From positions 1 through 40,935 of IMG/VR virus record IMGVR_UViG_3300042147_000001: 40,935 nucleotides of DNA. One strand, written 5' to 3'. A program made the translations under genes and the position numbers. This DNA comes from a virus. A model generated the notes under the pieces. The model did not search any database. It was not told the DNA's origin and was given only the letters and a program-made list of their open reading frames with translations. How positions within the stretch are numbered: position 1 is the stretch's first letter; each line of letters starts with the position of its first letter. Shown here piece by piece: positions 7,791 through 18,200 of this stretch.

Positions 7791-8819
7791 ATGGCAAACG
7801 CAACTGGCGGTCAACAAATCGGCGCGAACCAAGGCAAAGGTCAGAACGCTGCTGACAAACTGGCCCTGTTCCTCAAGGTCTTTGGTGGTGAAGTCCTGAC
7901 TGCATTCGTGCGTCGTTCGGTAACTATGGACAAGCATATGGTCCGCACCATTCAGAATGGTAAGTCGGCCAGCTTCCCTGTTATGGGTCGCACCAAAGGT
8001 TACTACTTGGCACCGGGTGAGAACTTGGATGACAAGCGTAAGGACATCAAGCACTCCGAGAAAGTGATCACCATCGACGGTCTGTTGACCAGCGACGTTC
8101 TGATCTACGACATCGAAGACGCGATGAACCACTACGACGTTCGTGCTGAATACTCGGCTCAACTGGGCGAAGCTCTGGCAATCGCCGCTGACGGTGCTGT
8201 TCTGGCCGAGATGGCTAACCTGTGCAACCTGCCAGCCGCATCGAACGAAAACATCGCTGGTCTGGGCACTGCTGTTGTTATCAACATCGGCGTAGCTGCT
8301 GACCTCGTTGACGTTGAAGCTCGTGGCAAGGCGATCCTGAAAGGTCTGACTCTGGCCCGTGGCCGCTTCACCAAGAACTACGTCCCTTCCGGTGATCGTC
8401 GTTTCTTCACCTCGCCAGACGACTACAGCGCAATCCTGTCCGCTCTGATGCCAAACGCTGCCAACTACGCCGCTCTGATCGACCCTGAGACCGGCAACAT
8501 CCGCAACGTTATGGGCTTCGAGATCATCGAAGTTCCGCATCTGGTCGCTGGTGGTGCTGGTACTGACGCTGATGGCGCAAACCAAAAGCACGCCTTCCCG
8601 GCCACTGCTGCTGGTGACGTCAAGGTCGCTATGAACAACGTGATCGGCCTGATGGTTCACCGTTCGGCTGTTGGCACCGTGAAGCTGAAAGACATGGCTC
8701 TGGAGCGTGCTCGTCGTCCTGAGTTCCAAGCTGACCAAATCATCGGCAAGTACGCGATGGGTCACGGCGGTCTGCGTCCTGAAGCTGCTGGCGCACTGGT
8801 CTTCACTCCGGCTGCCTAA
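7791..8819 (+). CDS. 10A: major capsid protein (gp10A)
   Basis: A 342-residue HK97-fold capsid protein closely matching T7 gp10A. Conserved stretches include GGQQxGxNQGKG at the start, LALFLKVFGGEVLTAF, SGKSASFPVxGRT-like and LAPGENLDDKRKDIKH, MNHYDVRxEY, SAILxALMPNAANYAALIDP and KYAMGHGGLRPEAAGAxVF at the end. AAAGGAG at 7776-7782 precedes ATG 7791. There is no T7-style slippery run near the stop, and the -1 frame closes within a few codons, so no gp10B frameshift product is expected. A strong terminator follows 20 bases after the stop. Confidence 0.98.
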   Translation: MANATGGQQIGANQGKGQNAADKLALFLKVFGGEVLTAFVRRSVTMDKHMVRTIQNGKSASFPVMGRTKGYYLAPGENLDDKRKDIKHSEKVITIDGLLTSDVLIYDIEDAMNHYDVRAEYSAQLGEALAIAADGAVLAEMANLCNLPAASNENIAGLGTAVVINIGVAADLVDVEARGKAILKGLTLARGRFTKNYVPSGDRRFFTSPDDYSAILSALMPNAANYAALIDPETGNIRNVMGFEIIEVPHLVAGGAGTDADGANQKHAFPATAAGDVKVAMNNVIGLMVHRSAVGTVKLKDMALERARRPEFQADQIIGKYAMGHGGLRPEAAGALVFTPAA

Positions 8820-8837
8820 GTCGGTTTGATCTAACAC

Positions 8838-8878
8838 AAAAACCCCATTGGGCCCTCAAGGGTTCTTTGGGGTTTTTT
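8838..8878 (+). terminator. T-phi-like terminator after capsid gene
   Basis: AAAACCCCA pairs with TGGGGTTTT around an inner CCCT/AGGG hairpin, ending in six T residues (8873-8878). Position and form match T-phi of T7, which partly stops phage RNA polymerase after gene 10 and lowers expression of 11 and 12. Confidence 0.92.
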
Positions 8879-8903
8879 CGTTACTTACTTTAAGGAGATC
8901 CCT

Positions 8904-9485
8904 ATGGATGAATCCTATTTGACACAGGACGATGAACTGGCAGCCGTGAACGACATGCTCGCAGCTATCGGTGAGAGCCCTGTGAGTTCCCTCGAAGGCG
9001 ACCCTAACGCTGACGTTGCGAACTGCCGAAGAATCCTCAATCAGGTTAACCGTGAGATCCAATCGAAGGGCTGGACGTTCAACATTGAGGAAGCTGCAAG
9101 TCTCCTTCCGAACGCCTTAACGGGCCTCATTCCGTACCTGCCTTCGTACCTCCGAATGACCACCTCTGGTGGCACCTCCTACATCAATCGGGCTGGTGTC
9201 GTGTACGACCGGACGACCCTGACGGATGTCTTTACGGACCCCATTCAGGTCGATCTGATCAGGCTCAAGGCGTACAGCGAGATGCCTGAGTGCTTCCGTT
9301 CCTACATCGTTGCCAAGGCTTCCAGACGCTTCAACATTCGGTTCTTCGGGGCAGGTGAGATTGAAGGGTCCTTGCAAGAGCAGGAGGCCGATGCGTGGCA
9401 GGCGATCCAAGAGTACGAGCTGGACTTCGGCGGTTTCAACATGCTCGACGGTGATGCTTTCACTGGCGGGAAAATCTCTCGATAA
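8904..9485 (+). CDS. 11: tail tubular protein A / adaptor (gp11)
   Basis: A 193-residue homologue of T7 gp11 (196), which forms a ring below the portal joining head to tail. The N-terminal pattern [21 protein letters not shown] and [19 protein letters not shown] are typical of the family, as is the C-terminal FGGFNMLDG region. AAGGAG at 8892-8897 precedes ATG 8904. It is the first gene after T-phi, so it depends on read-through from phi10. Gene 12 starts 9 bases after its stop. Confidence 0.95.
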   Translation: MDESYLTQDDELAAVNDMLAAIGESPVSSLEGDPNADVANCRRILNQVNREIQSKGWTFNIEEAASLLPNALTGLIPYLPSYLRMTTSGGTSYINRAGVVYDRTTLTDVFTDPIQVDLIRLKAYSEMPECFRSYIVAKASRRFNIRFFGAGEIEGSLQEQEADAWQAIQEYELDFGGFNMLDGDAFTGGKISR

Positions 9486-9494
9486 GGAGGTCTT

Positions 9495-11903
9495 ATGGCT
9501 CTCGTTACGCAAAGCATCAAGAACCTCAAGGGAGGTATCTCGCAGCAACCCGACATTCTTCGCTTCTCGAATCAAGGAGTCGTGCAGATCAATGGTTGGT
9601 CCTCAGAGATGAAGGGCCTTCAGAAGCGACCACCTACCCGGTTCATCAAGCGACTCGGGAACGTTGGGGCCATTGGTACGAAGCCACTGATCCACCTGAT
9701 CAACCGTGACGCCTCTGAGCAGTACCACCTTGTCCTCACGGGCTCTGGGGCTGCTGTGTGGGATCTCCAAGGGAACGCTTACACAGTGCGTGGCTACAAC
9801 GGATACGCTGACTGTGCGTCACCAAGGACCGACCTAAGGATCATCACCATCGCTGACTACACGTTCGTGGTGAACCGCAAGAAGATCACTGAGCTGGGAA
9901 GTGAGTTGACCTCACCAGCCTATCCACGCCTAAACGGGCGAGCCTTGATCAACGTCAGAGGCGGTCAGTATGGCCGTACATTGACGATCACTATCAACGG
10001 TGACCCAACCCCTCAGGCGTCCTTAAAGATGCCCAACGGGTCCGCTGAGAAGGTCCCAGTGGGTGAGCCCTATGCAGGCATGAACCAAGTGGACATGACG
10101 GACGCAACATGGATCGCCAAGGAGTTAACCACTCAGCTCACCACGGTCCTCGGGCCTTCCGGTTGGACCTTCTCTTCGGGTGCTGGCTGGATTCTCATTG
10201 AGGCCCCTTTGGCTGACACCGTGAGAACCGTTGCGACCGCTGATGGCTTCGCTGACACCCTGCTCTATGGGTTCATCTATCAGGTCCAGTCGTTCACCAA
10301 GCTGCCCGCTCAGGCACCCGCTGGGTACATCGTTGAGATCACCGGTGAGAGTGCCCGCTCAGGGGACAATTACTGGGTCGAGTATGACGCCTCGTCGAAG
10401 GTCTGGAAGGAGACCGCCAAGCCCAAGATGATCGCTGGCTTCGATGTCCTAACGATGCCCCATGCGCTCGTGAGGGCCTCTGATGGGCAGTTCGATTGGA
10501 AGCCCCTGGACTGGGACATCCGCAACTCTGGGGATGACACCACGAACCCTATGCCGTCCTTCGTGGGCAACACGATCAACGATGTGTTCTTCTTCAGGAA
10601 CCGCTTGGGATTCCTCTCGGGTGAGAACGTGATCATGAGTAGGACTGCCAAGTATTTCAACTTCTGGCCTTCCAGTGTTGCAGTCCTCAGTGATGACGAT
10701 CCGATTGACGTTGCGATCAGCCACAACCGTATCTCGATCCTGAAGTACGCTGTGCCATTCTCGGAGCAACTCCTGCTCTGGTCCGATCAGGCTCAGTTTG
10801 TCCTCACGTCCAGTGGGGTCCTCTCTGCGAAGACCATTGAGTTGAACCTTGCAACTGAGTTCGATGTGAGTGATGGCGCTCGCCCTCATGGCATTGGCCG
10901 TGGAGTCTACTTTGCGGCCCCTCGGGCTTCCTACACGAGCCTCAAGCGCTACTTCGCAGTACAGGAAGTTTCCGAGGTGAAGTCCGCTGAGGATGTCTCT
11001 GCGCATGTCCCAAGCTATATCCCAAACACTGTCCATGCGATCCATGGTTCAGGGACTGAGAACTTCGTGTCAATCCTCTCGGACTCCCAAGAGAACGCCG
11101 TGTTTGTCTACAAGTTCCTCTATCTGGATGAGCGCCTGCAACAACAGTCCTTCTCCCATTGGGAATTTGGGTTGAACACTAAGGTGCTCACTGCGGACTG
11201 CATTGGGTCATTCCTCTACATGATCATTCAGAGACCTGAAGGACTCATGATGGAACAGATCGAGTTCACCCAGAATACCCTCGACTTCAGCATTGAGCCT
11301 TATCGGACTTACATGGACATGAAGAAGCTGGTGACCCTCGGGGCGTTCAATGCGGACACCTATGAGACCACTGTGAGCGTCACTGCTCTGTACGGCGGAG
11401 TACCAGGAAATGATGCGGTCTTCTATACGGTCGATGCGCAAGGCGTCTATCTGGAACACCGTGGCCCATGGGACTCAGGCTCAGTGCTGACCTTCGTGGG
11501 CAACCGTAGTGGTGAGCAGGTCCTTGTTGGTAAACAGTTCACGTTCCAATACGAGTTCTCCAAGTTCCTCATCAAGCAGACCTCTGAGGATGGCGGTACG
11601 GCCACTGAGGATGTGGGGCGCCTACAGCTTCGCCGTGCGTGGCTCAACTACGAACTCAGTGGGTCCTTTGAGATCAACGTCAACAACGGCTCCAGTCAGT
11701 TCGTCTATGTGATGTCTGGTGGTCGCCTGAGTCAGAACACCGTCCTTGGTGAACTCTCTCTTGGGACTGGTCAGTACAAGTTCCCGGTAACGGGCAACGC
11801 CTTGAACCAGCGAGTCACTATCACCTCTTCCAATCCAAACCCTGTGAACGTCATTGGGTGCGGCTGGGAGGCCAACTACGTCCGTCGATCAGGCGGTATC
11901 TAA
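9495..11903 (+). CDS. 12: tail tubular protein B / nozzle (gp12)
   Basis: An 802-residue homologue of T7 gp12 (794), the hexameric nozzle at the tail tip, to which fibres attach at the adaptor interface. Family features are the N-terminal QSIKNLKGGISQQPDILRF, NGWSSEMKGLQKRPPT, a central FFRNRLGFLSGENVIMSR, LLLWSDQAQFVLTSSGVLS and the C-terminal strand-rich domain. AAGGAGG at 9484-9490 gives a clear start at 9495. It ends 18 bases before the next phage promoter. Confidence 0.96.
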   Translation: MALVTQSIKNLKGGISQQPDILRFSNQGVVQINGWSSEMKGLQKRPPTRFIKRLGNVGAIGTKPLIHLINRDASEQYHLVLTGSGAAVWDLQGNAYTVRGYNGYADCASPRTDLRIITIADYTFVVNRKKITELGSELTSPAYPRLNGRALINVRGGQYGRTLTITINGDPTPQASLKMPNGSAEKVPVGEPYAGMNQVDMTDATWIAKELTTQLTTVLGPSGWTFSSGAGWILIEAPLADTVRTVATADGFADTLLYGFIYQVQSFTKLPAQAPAGYIVEITGESARSGDNYWVEYDASSKVWKETAKPKMIAGFDVLTMPHALVRASDGQFDWKPLDWDIRNSGDDTTNPMPSFVGNTINDVFFFRNRLGFLSGENVIMSRTAKYFNFWPSSVAVLSDDDPIDVAISHNRISILKYAVPFSEQLLLWSDQAQFVLTSSGVLSAKTIELNLATEFDVSDGARPHGIGRGVYFAAPRASYTSLKRYFAVQEVSEVKSAEDVSAHVPSYIPNTVHAIHGSGTENFVSILSDSQENAVFVYKFLYLDERLQQQSFSHWEFGLNTKVLTADCIGSFLYMIIQRPEGLMMEQIEFTQNTLDFSIEPYRTYMDMKKLVTLGAFNADTYETTVSVTALYGGVPGNDAVFYTVDAQGVYLEHRGPWDSGSVLTFVGNRSGEQVLVGKQFTFQYEFSKFLIKQTSEDGGTATEDVGRLQLRRAWLNYELSGSFEINVNNGSSQFVYVMSGGRLSQNTVLGELSLGTGQYKFPVTGNALNQRVTITSSNPNPVNVIGCGWEANYVRRSGGI

Positions 11904-11921
11904 CTCTGGGATGGTGAGGAT

Positions 11922-11944
11922 TAAAACCCCTCACTATTGCAACC
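11922..11944 (+). promoter_or_regulatory. phage promoter, phi13-like (late type)
   Basis: TAAAACCCCTCACTATT with +1 G at 11939. The initial transcribed bases are GCAACC, unlike GCGAC at the other non-terminal promoters, so strength may differ. A at -3. It precedes the gene 13 homologue, as in T7. Confidence 0.92.
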
Positions 11945-11958
11945 TATGGGGGTTCTTA

Positions 11959-12405
11959 ATGATTCTTACAAAGGCAACACTTGGTGACCTTCGTGAAGCT
12001 GCCAATCAGTTATCCAAAGGTGATCTTGAAGAGTTCCATTGCAACATCGCTGGACGAGACCCTCGTGACATACTGCCTGCCTGCTTAGACGAGACCACTC
12101 GTGTGATCAAGGTGGGCGCTTTGGTATTGGCCGTGGGCGGCTCAAAGGAGTGCCTCTGGTTCGTGACTACGAATGTCGTGGAGATGCTCACAAAGGCCCA
12201 GCGGATTCGGTTCTATCGACTCCTTAAAGATCACCTTACAGGTCTCCGTGTGGAGTCTGAGTTGTATAGCAACAAGGCCCTGACCAACTTCGTGTCAGTG
12301 GACAATCACCACCACATCCGTCTTCTCAATTCCCTCGGTGCGACCTTCGCTCGGGAACACTTCATGAGTCCTGCCGGGTGTCGGTTCCGTCAATTCTGGC
12401 TATAG
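11959..12405 (+). CDS. 13: gp13-like virion assembly protein
   Basis: A 148-residue protein in the position of T7 gene 13 (138 residues), which is needed for infectious virion assembly. Shared features are a central VxxLxLAVGGxxxxCWFVT-type segment and a C-terminal HIRxLxSLGAxFxxE. This pattern (strand, basic helix, strand ending in a GA turn) suggests a degenerate GNAT-like fold; that is inference. ATG 11959 begins only 20 bases after the transcription start; a GGGGG run at 11948-11952 may serve as a weak ribosome site. It is followed by 14 after 10 bases. Confidence 0.85.
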   Translation: MILTKATLGDLREAANQLSKGDLEEFHCNIAGRDPRDILPACLDETTRVIKVGALVLAVGGSKECLWFVTTNVVEMLTKAQRIRFYRLLKDHLTGLRVESELYSNKALTNFVSVDNHHHIRLLNSLGATFAREHFMSPAGCRFRQFWL

Positions 12406-12415
12406 GAGGTCCACC

Positions 12416-12997
12416 ATGTGTGAACCAGTAAGCATCGGCATGGCTATCGTGGCTGTCGCTGGTGCCGCAATGAGCGCCTCTGAGAAGGCGAAGGCCGAAG
12501 GTGCCGCTGAGGATGGTCAACGCCGAACCGCTCGTGAGCAGGTCAAGCAGACCAACATGGCAAACGCCAACCTCAACCTGACCGCTCAGGACAAGCAGGA
12601 GGAAGCCCGCAAGCAACTCTCCCAGATCAATCTCCAGGCTACCCGCAACCGTGGGACCATCCGTGCCGCTGTTGGTGAGTCGGGTCTCTCAGGGAACTCT
12701 ATGGACCGCATTCAGAACAGCGTAGAGAACGAGTCGTCTAATGCTCGGACTGATGTGGTGGACAACTACCATCGCGACTATCAGTCGATCTTTGCGAACC
12801 AGATCGCCAACGTCGAGAACACCAAGTCGGCCCTCAAAGGTCAGGCTCAAGTGATCCGTACCAGTGGCGTGTCGAATGCCTTGGGGATCATCTCTGCGGG
12901 TGCCAATGGGTACGCTCAAGGATCGGCCATGAGCAAGACCGCCAAGCCAAGTCCAACATCGCCATCCAATGGCACACCTCAAGGAGGAACTAAGTAA
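12416..12997 (+). CDS. 14: internal virion protein B (gp14)
   Basis: A 193-residue homologue of T7 gp14 (196), an inner-core protein ejected with gp15 and gp16; it forms a pore in the outer membrane. The N-terminal 30 residues are hydrophobic and Ala-rich (SIGMAIVAVAGAAMSAS), and SIRAAxGESxLxGxSMDR-like IRAAVGESGLSGNSMDR and NYxRDYQxIFAxQ match T7. TAGGAGG at 12404-12410 precedes ATG 12416. Its stop overlaps the start of gene 15 by one base (TAATG). Confidence 0.94.
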   Translation: MCEPVSIGMAIVAVAGAAMSASEKAKAEGAAEDGQRRTAREQVKQTNMANANLNLTAQDKQEEARKQLSQINLQATRNRGTIRAAVGESGLSGNSMDRIQNSVENESSNARTDVVDNYHRDYQSIFANQIANVENTKSALKGQAQVIRTSGVSNALGIISAGANGYAQGSAMSKTAKPSPTSPSNGTPQGGTK

Positions 12998-15219
12998 TGG
13001 CTAACGCAATTGAACGTGCTGTCGATGGCGCACAGATGCAACAGAATGGCCGACTGAATTCCTCAGTGGGCACCGTTGGGTTCGAGGCGTCTGTCCAAAG
13101 GGCCCCAGTGGGCTCCAATGGTTTCGCTCAGTCCATGAACGACTTCGTGAAGGGTGCGACCAATGCTTATGGCGCCTATCAGGAGAACGCTCAGAAGACC
13201 GCTGAGGCCCGCTCAGACGAGATCATCCGTAAGCTGACACCGGACCAGCGCCGTGAGGCCATTGGGGCAGGAACCCTGTTGTATCAGGATGACCCTGACG
13301 CGATGAACCTCCTGCGCTTCAAGACTGGTCGGACGGCTGCCTATGATGTCGAGGATGAGATCCAGTCGAAGATCCAGAATGGTGAGTTTGATGGGAAGGA
13401 CCGTCAGTACCTTGAAGAGTACCGTCAGACCCGCTTAACGGAATCCGCCAAGAAGTATGCTGAATCGTCCGGGATCAACGAGGACGACCCTGAGTATCAA
13501 CGGGGCTACAATGGTGACATCGTTCAGCGCAATGCTGCGATCTATGACCTACATGGTCAACGCCGTTCCAAGTGGTTCCAGTCACAAGCCGCTGTGAACA
13601 CCCGTGGGGATCTGGCACCTCTGTTAGATGACCCTGAGGTGATGCACACGCCAAGTGGTGGTGAGCATATTGCCAACTACTTCAACACTGGCCTCAAGAC
13701 TGGTCAGTTCCCAAGCGACCAATCGGCAATGGTGGCTCTGACCCAACTGGTCAACGATGCGCAGAACAAGTCTGGTGGTGCAAACCTTCTCCAGTCCCTG
13801 CGTGCTCAGTCGATCAACGTCTTGGGTGGTGCCAAGAAGGTCGATGACCTGATGGGTGCTGACGTACTGGACAACGCCATCGTGAAGGCCAACGAGAATG
13901 AGTATAAGAAGTCCTCGGACCTCACTCGCACCTTCTCTCTGGGCGTCACTAAGGCGATCAACCAAGACGATCCGGCCACTGGCTGGGCCATGTTGGCAGC
14001 TCAAAGGACCCAATTGGATTCCATGCAGCCTGGGCAAGAGATGACCTCTCAGCGCCAGATGCTGATCCAAGCGGAGCAACACTTGATGACCCGCGTTAAG
14101 GCAGACTCAGCGGCCCGCACTGAGGGCCTCAAGAAGGCGACCCAAGCGGACAACAGAATGGACATCCTCGATCAGGCTTACACCAAGCGCATCGCTGGGG
14201 AGAACGTCCCTGTGGCGCCGAAGTCGCAAGCTGTCGATGACAATACGGGCGAGTTCAAGGACTCCGATGGACCAACCTTTGCGGCTCGCACCATGGACCG
14301 CATCGCTAACTCTGACCTGCCAGTAGAGAAACAGGACGCCATGCGCGCTCAGTACCTCAACGCTGACTATGAGGGTGGTCCATTCCAGACCTACTACAAG
14401 ACCCTGATCACTGACGCTCAGCGCGAGTGGTCGAACAGTGTCCGTCAAGGTGAAGCGGGTGACATGCCTCGCCTTCAGGAACTCCAACGGGCTTACGTCA
14501 CGAACCAAAGCACCATTGGGTCTGTGTTCCCTGAGCAGGCTGACTTCCTTGAGCAACTGAAGGATCTCTCTGATGGTGGGATCACGCCTCAGGTTCTCAT
14601 TGACGCTCAGCGATCAAAGAAGGGCCTCTCTACGGAAGAACAGAAGTTCCGCAACGAGGAATGGATGAACCTGATGAACGACTCGTCCAACAAGGATCTC
14701 TCAAGTATCCCTGGACCTCTTCAGCGCCTCGCACGGACTGTCTATGACGGTTACAACGAGCGCACCGGGAACCCATCCCTCGCCAAAGAGAAGCTCACCC
14801 AGTGGCTCACAGACAACACCGTGTCCTTCACTGAGGCCGGTGACGACTCTGCCTATATCGGTCGGATCGACAAGCGCACCCTCATGGCTTCCCCCGAGGA
14901 TGTGAACTCGTGGAAGGAAGGCAAGGACATCATTGAGCGCACCACTCAGGGCCTCCTTGAGACTCCCGCTTGGGCTGGCGCTTCAGCAACCATCACCGCT
15001 GACGAGAACACTGGGGACATCCTCATAGAGTCCCCTACAGGTCGCCGTGTGCGCCTGACCAAACAGTCGCTCCAGTTGATCTACAAAGCTCAGCGCGAAG
15101 CGGCACAACAGCAAGCCTTCCGTGAGGGAGTCGATGAGGCCAAAGGCCGTCAGAACTCTATCGAAGGTCTCAAGGGTTCCTCTAAGCAATTGGCTAAGGA
15201 GGGGCTGAAATCATTCTAA
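12997..15219 (+). CDS. 15: internal virion protein C (gp15)
   Basis: A 740-residue homologue of T7 gp15 (747), an inner-core protein ejected into the periplasm that, with gp16, forms the DNA-translocating channel. It is mostly helical, with many Gln, Arg and Ala. Recognition rests on size, position between 14 and 16, and family-like segments (RRSKWFQSQAAVNTRGDL, LLQSLRAQSINVLGGAK). AAGGAGG lies at 12981-12987. There is no sign of truncation. Confidence 0.93.
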   Translation: MANAIERAVDGAQMQQNGRLNSSVGTVGFEASVQRAPVGSNGFAQSMNDFVKGATNAYGAYQENAQKTAEARSDEIIRKLTPDQRREAIGAGTLLYQDDPDAMNLLRFKTGRTAAYDVEDEIQSKIQNGEFDGKDRQYLEEYRQTRLTESAKKYAESSGINEDDPEYQRGYNGDIVQRNAAIYDLHGQRRSKWFQSQAAVNTRGDLAPLLDDPEVMHTPSGGEHIANYFNTGLKTGQFPSDQSAMVALTQLVNDAQNKSGGANLLQSLRAQSINVLGGAKKVDDLMGADVLDNAIVKANENEYKKSSDLTRTFSLGVTKAINQDDPATGWAMLAAQRTQLDSMQPGQEMTSQRQMLIQAEQHLMTRVKADSAARTEGLKKATQADNRMDILDQAYTKRIAGENVPVAPKSQAVDDNTGEFKDSDGPTFAARTMDRIANSDLPVEKQDAMRAQYLNADYEGGPFQTYYKTLITDAQREWSNSVRQGEAGDMPRLQELQRAYVTNQSTIGSVFPEQADFLEQLKDLSDGGITPQVLIDAQRSKKGLSTEEQKFRNEEWMNLMNDSSNKDLSSIPGPLQRLARTVYDGYNERTGNPSLAKEKLTQWLTDNTVSFTEAGDDSAYIGRIDKRTLMASPEDVNSWKEGKDIIERTTQGLLETPAWAGASATITADENTGDILIESPTGRRVRLTKQSLQLIYKAQREAAQQQAFREGVDEAKGRQNSIEGLKGSSKQLAKEGLKSF

Positions 15220-15231
15220 AGGAGGCACTTA

Positions 15232-18200
15232 ATGAGCCGTAAAGACGAATACGCAAAGTTGCTGGCAAATGGCACCCCATACGACCAGATGATTCGTGAT
15301 GCAGCGGATCAGAACGGCGTGGACTATGCCTATCTGCACAAGAAGATCTTCAACGAGTCCAGCTTCAACCCGAACGCCAAGAGCCCAACCGGGCCTCGTG
15401 GTCTGGGTCAGTTCACGGCTGCCACTGGGAGGGCCTACGGGCTCGTCACAGACGCTGATTTCATGGACCCTCAGAAGTCTATCAATGCCTCAGCGGCTCT
15501 CACACGGGACCTTCTGGGGACCTACAAGGGCGACTATCTGAAGGCCGCATTGGCTTACAACCAGGGCAATGGTCGGTTGGGTTCCCCTCAGTTGGCCGCT
15601 CTGGATCGTGGGGACTTCTCAAAGATCTCCGAAGAGGGTCGGAATTACATGGCGAACCTGCTCGATGTAGCTGGCGAGTCGCCTTCCCGTAAGTGGTTCT
15701 CTGAGCCATCTGCCCCAAAGCAAAATGGTGAATTCGAGCAAGCCACGCAAGGACTCACCAAGGCACCACAAGTTGAGCGTGGCAACTCAAAGGGTCCTCA
15801 AGGTTTCAACCTGAGCCTTGGGGATGCCCCTCAGACCCAACAGACTTTCCAGGAGAAGGAGTTCGCTCAGAACGGTCCTGTGGATGACAGTTGGTTCAAG
15901 AACTTCATGCCGGGTGTTGAGGCTTCCATCGACAACTCATGGGGCGGCTCCAAGCTGCGTGACTTGTTCCGTGAAGAAGAACACGACCCATTGGCTGACT
16001 ACTCTGCTGTTCAACCTATGTGGGACGATCAGGACTACGAGCTGATTCGCCAAGAGGGCGTACCTCCGAGCATGTTCCCGTTCATCATGGACCGGACCAA
16101 GGGCGTCAAGGCTGAGATCCCAAACGCTATCAAGGTAGCCAAGGAGAACTACGCCAACGAGCAGACCATCATGAAGTCGGGCATCGGCACGCAGATCACT
16201 GGCGGTGTCTTCTCGGCACCTCTCGACCCTGTGTCCTATGTGCCCGTTCCGGGTGCCGCTGGGGCTACCTTTGCTGGCCGTGTAGCCAAGCAGGCAGCGT
16301 TCACTTCGGGCCTCTCTGTGGGCTCTGAAGCACTACGCTCAGATACCCTCGGTGTCGAAGCTCACTATGCGGCTGCTGCTGTTGGTGGTGCGGTGATGGG
16401 TGGCGGCATGGCTGCGATCCTCGACAAGTACATTGCCAAGGGTGTGAGCAACGTCAAGGCCCGTCCTGACATGGATGACGCTGACCTTGAAGCTATCCTT
16501 GCGCGTCACGGTGAGTCCTCTGAGAAGAACGCTGTGATCCCCCTGGATGACGGGATGGAGCCAACCGTGGCGAAGCCCCGAGAGGACGCTCAGGATGATG
16601 ACTACCTTGAGAAGATCCTTGGGATGCACGGTGAGCGACTGACGCGGCAAGAGGGTCTGAAGGATCTCCCTGATGACTCCATTGAGAACATCCTTGCGAA
16701 GCACTCGGAAGCCTCTGAGCCCAACGAGTTCTATGGCACCACGGCACGCCTACAGGCCCGTGAGGCTGCTCGCACAACTGGTCAGGACGATCCTACCCGG
16801 ATGCCTTGGAACAGTGATGACGTGCCCCAGAGCCACGATGGTGTGGACTTTGTGGATGTCCCTGGGGAACCTGGGGCAGTGCGCCTGCGCGATGGCTCGA
16901 TCATCTCGGCCTTCAACCCGCTGAACCCGAAGACCCTTCGCATGGTCGCCCAACTGGAGCCTGAGCGATCTGCCCGTGGCTTCAACCTTGGGGCCATCGC
17001 TGAGATTGGCTACACGCTCAACCGCACAGAAGATGAGTCGATCCGCAAGATTGGTGGTCAACTGTTCCGGTCAACTGTTCAAACAGAGAGCGGCACAAAT
17101 GGCAAGTTTGGGGCGACCGCTTCGGACATCATTGAGCGCATCCGTGGGGAAGATCACCTTCGCTATGGCAAGCTGAATGACCTGACTGAGCGAGTCCTTA
17201 AAGAAGACCCAGCGTATGCCATGCAGGCTGGTGTCGTTGCTAAGCGTGAGAAGGCTTATCGTCGAGTGGCTGAGGCTATCGAGGATCAATCCAAAGTGAA
17301 GCAAGGCCAGCTCTCCAAACAAGAGCGGGAACTGATGGACCTGATCAACGAGCACTTCACCCGCAAGCAGGACATGCTTCAGAATCCGGCTCAGTTCGGT
17401 AATGCAGAAGCAACATCTCTGCTCGACTCGACCCGTCACGCTGGTTCCTATGTTCCGAACGTCTATGACGATGCTGCCAAGGCGATCCACATCAATAAGT
17501 TTGGCGGTGAGGACGGCCTCCAGCGTGCGATCCAAGAGTCCTGGCTGGCGTCTTACGCTTCCCGTCCGGCTGTTAAGGCTCGAATTGACAAGATGGTCAA
17601 AGAGGCCATTGAGAAGGAAGGCAAAGTTGCTACCCCTGAGGCGATCAAAGCGGCTGTCACTAAGTACGCCAACGATAAAGCCTACGGGATCAGCCACACC
17701 TCTGACTTCAATCGAAGCTCAATGATCGACGATGGGTTGAACTCATTGGTCGGCGCTGAGAACAACAACTTCCTTGAGGCCCGTAACCTGTTCGACTCTG
17801 ATATGCCTGTTCCACTGTCCGATGGCTCGACCTTCGCTGTGAACGACTTGCGGATGTTCGATCTGCCAAAGGTGATGTCCAGCTACGACCGTCGAATCAA
17901 TGGCGACGTAGGGATCATGGGTGCCATGGGCAAGGATACTGCCGCGCTGAAACAGGAAGTCCTCGACATCCGTACCAAGCAAGGCAACTCCAAGGACATT
18001 GACGCACTGGAGAGCGCTGTGAAGCTGCTCACTGGACGCGCTCGTCGCGACCCTGATAGTACCTTCGGCACGGCCTTGAGATCCCTCAATGACCTCTCGT
18101 TCTTCACCAAGAACGCCTACATGGCCGCTCAGAACTTCACTGAGATCGCCGGGATGATCACCAATGGTCACCTTCGGATGATGATGCACGGCGTACCGTT

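Noticed and set aside
8800-8828. T7-style -1 frameshift giving a minor capsid protein 10B
   Set aside because: No slippery homopolymer before the stop and the -1 frame closes after about four codons.
7788-8837. Long antisense open frame across the capsid gene
   Set aside because: It mirrors the conserved capsid frame, has no ribosome site, and its composition is what codon bias on the other strand produces.
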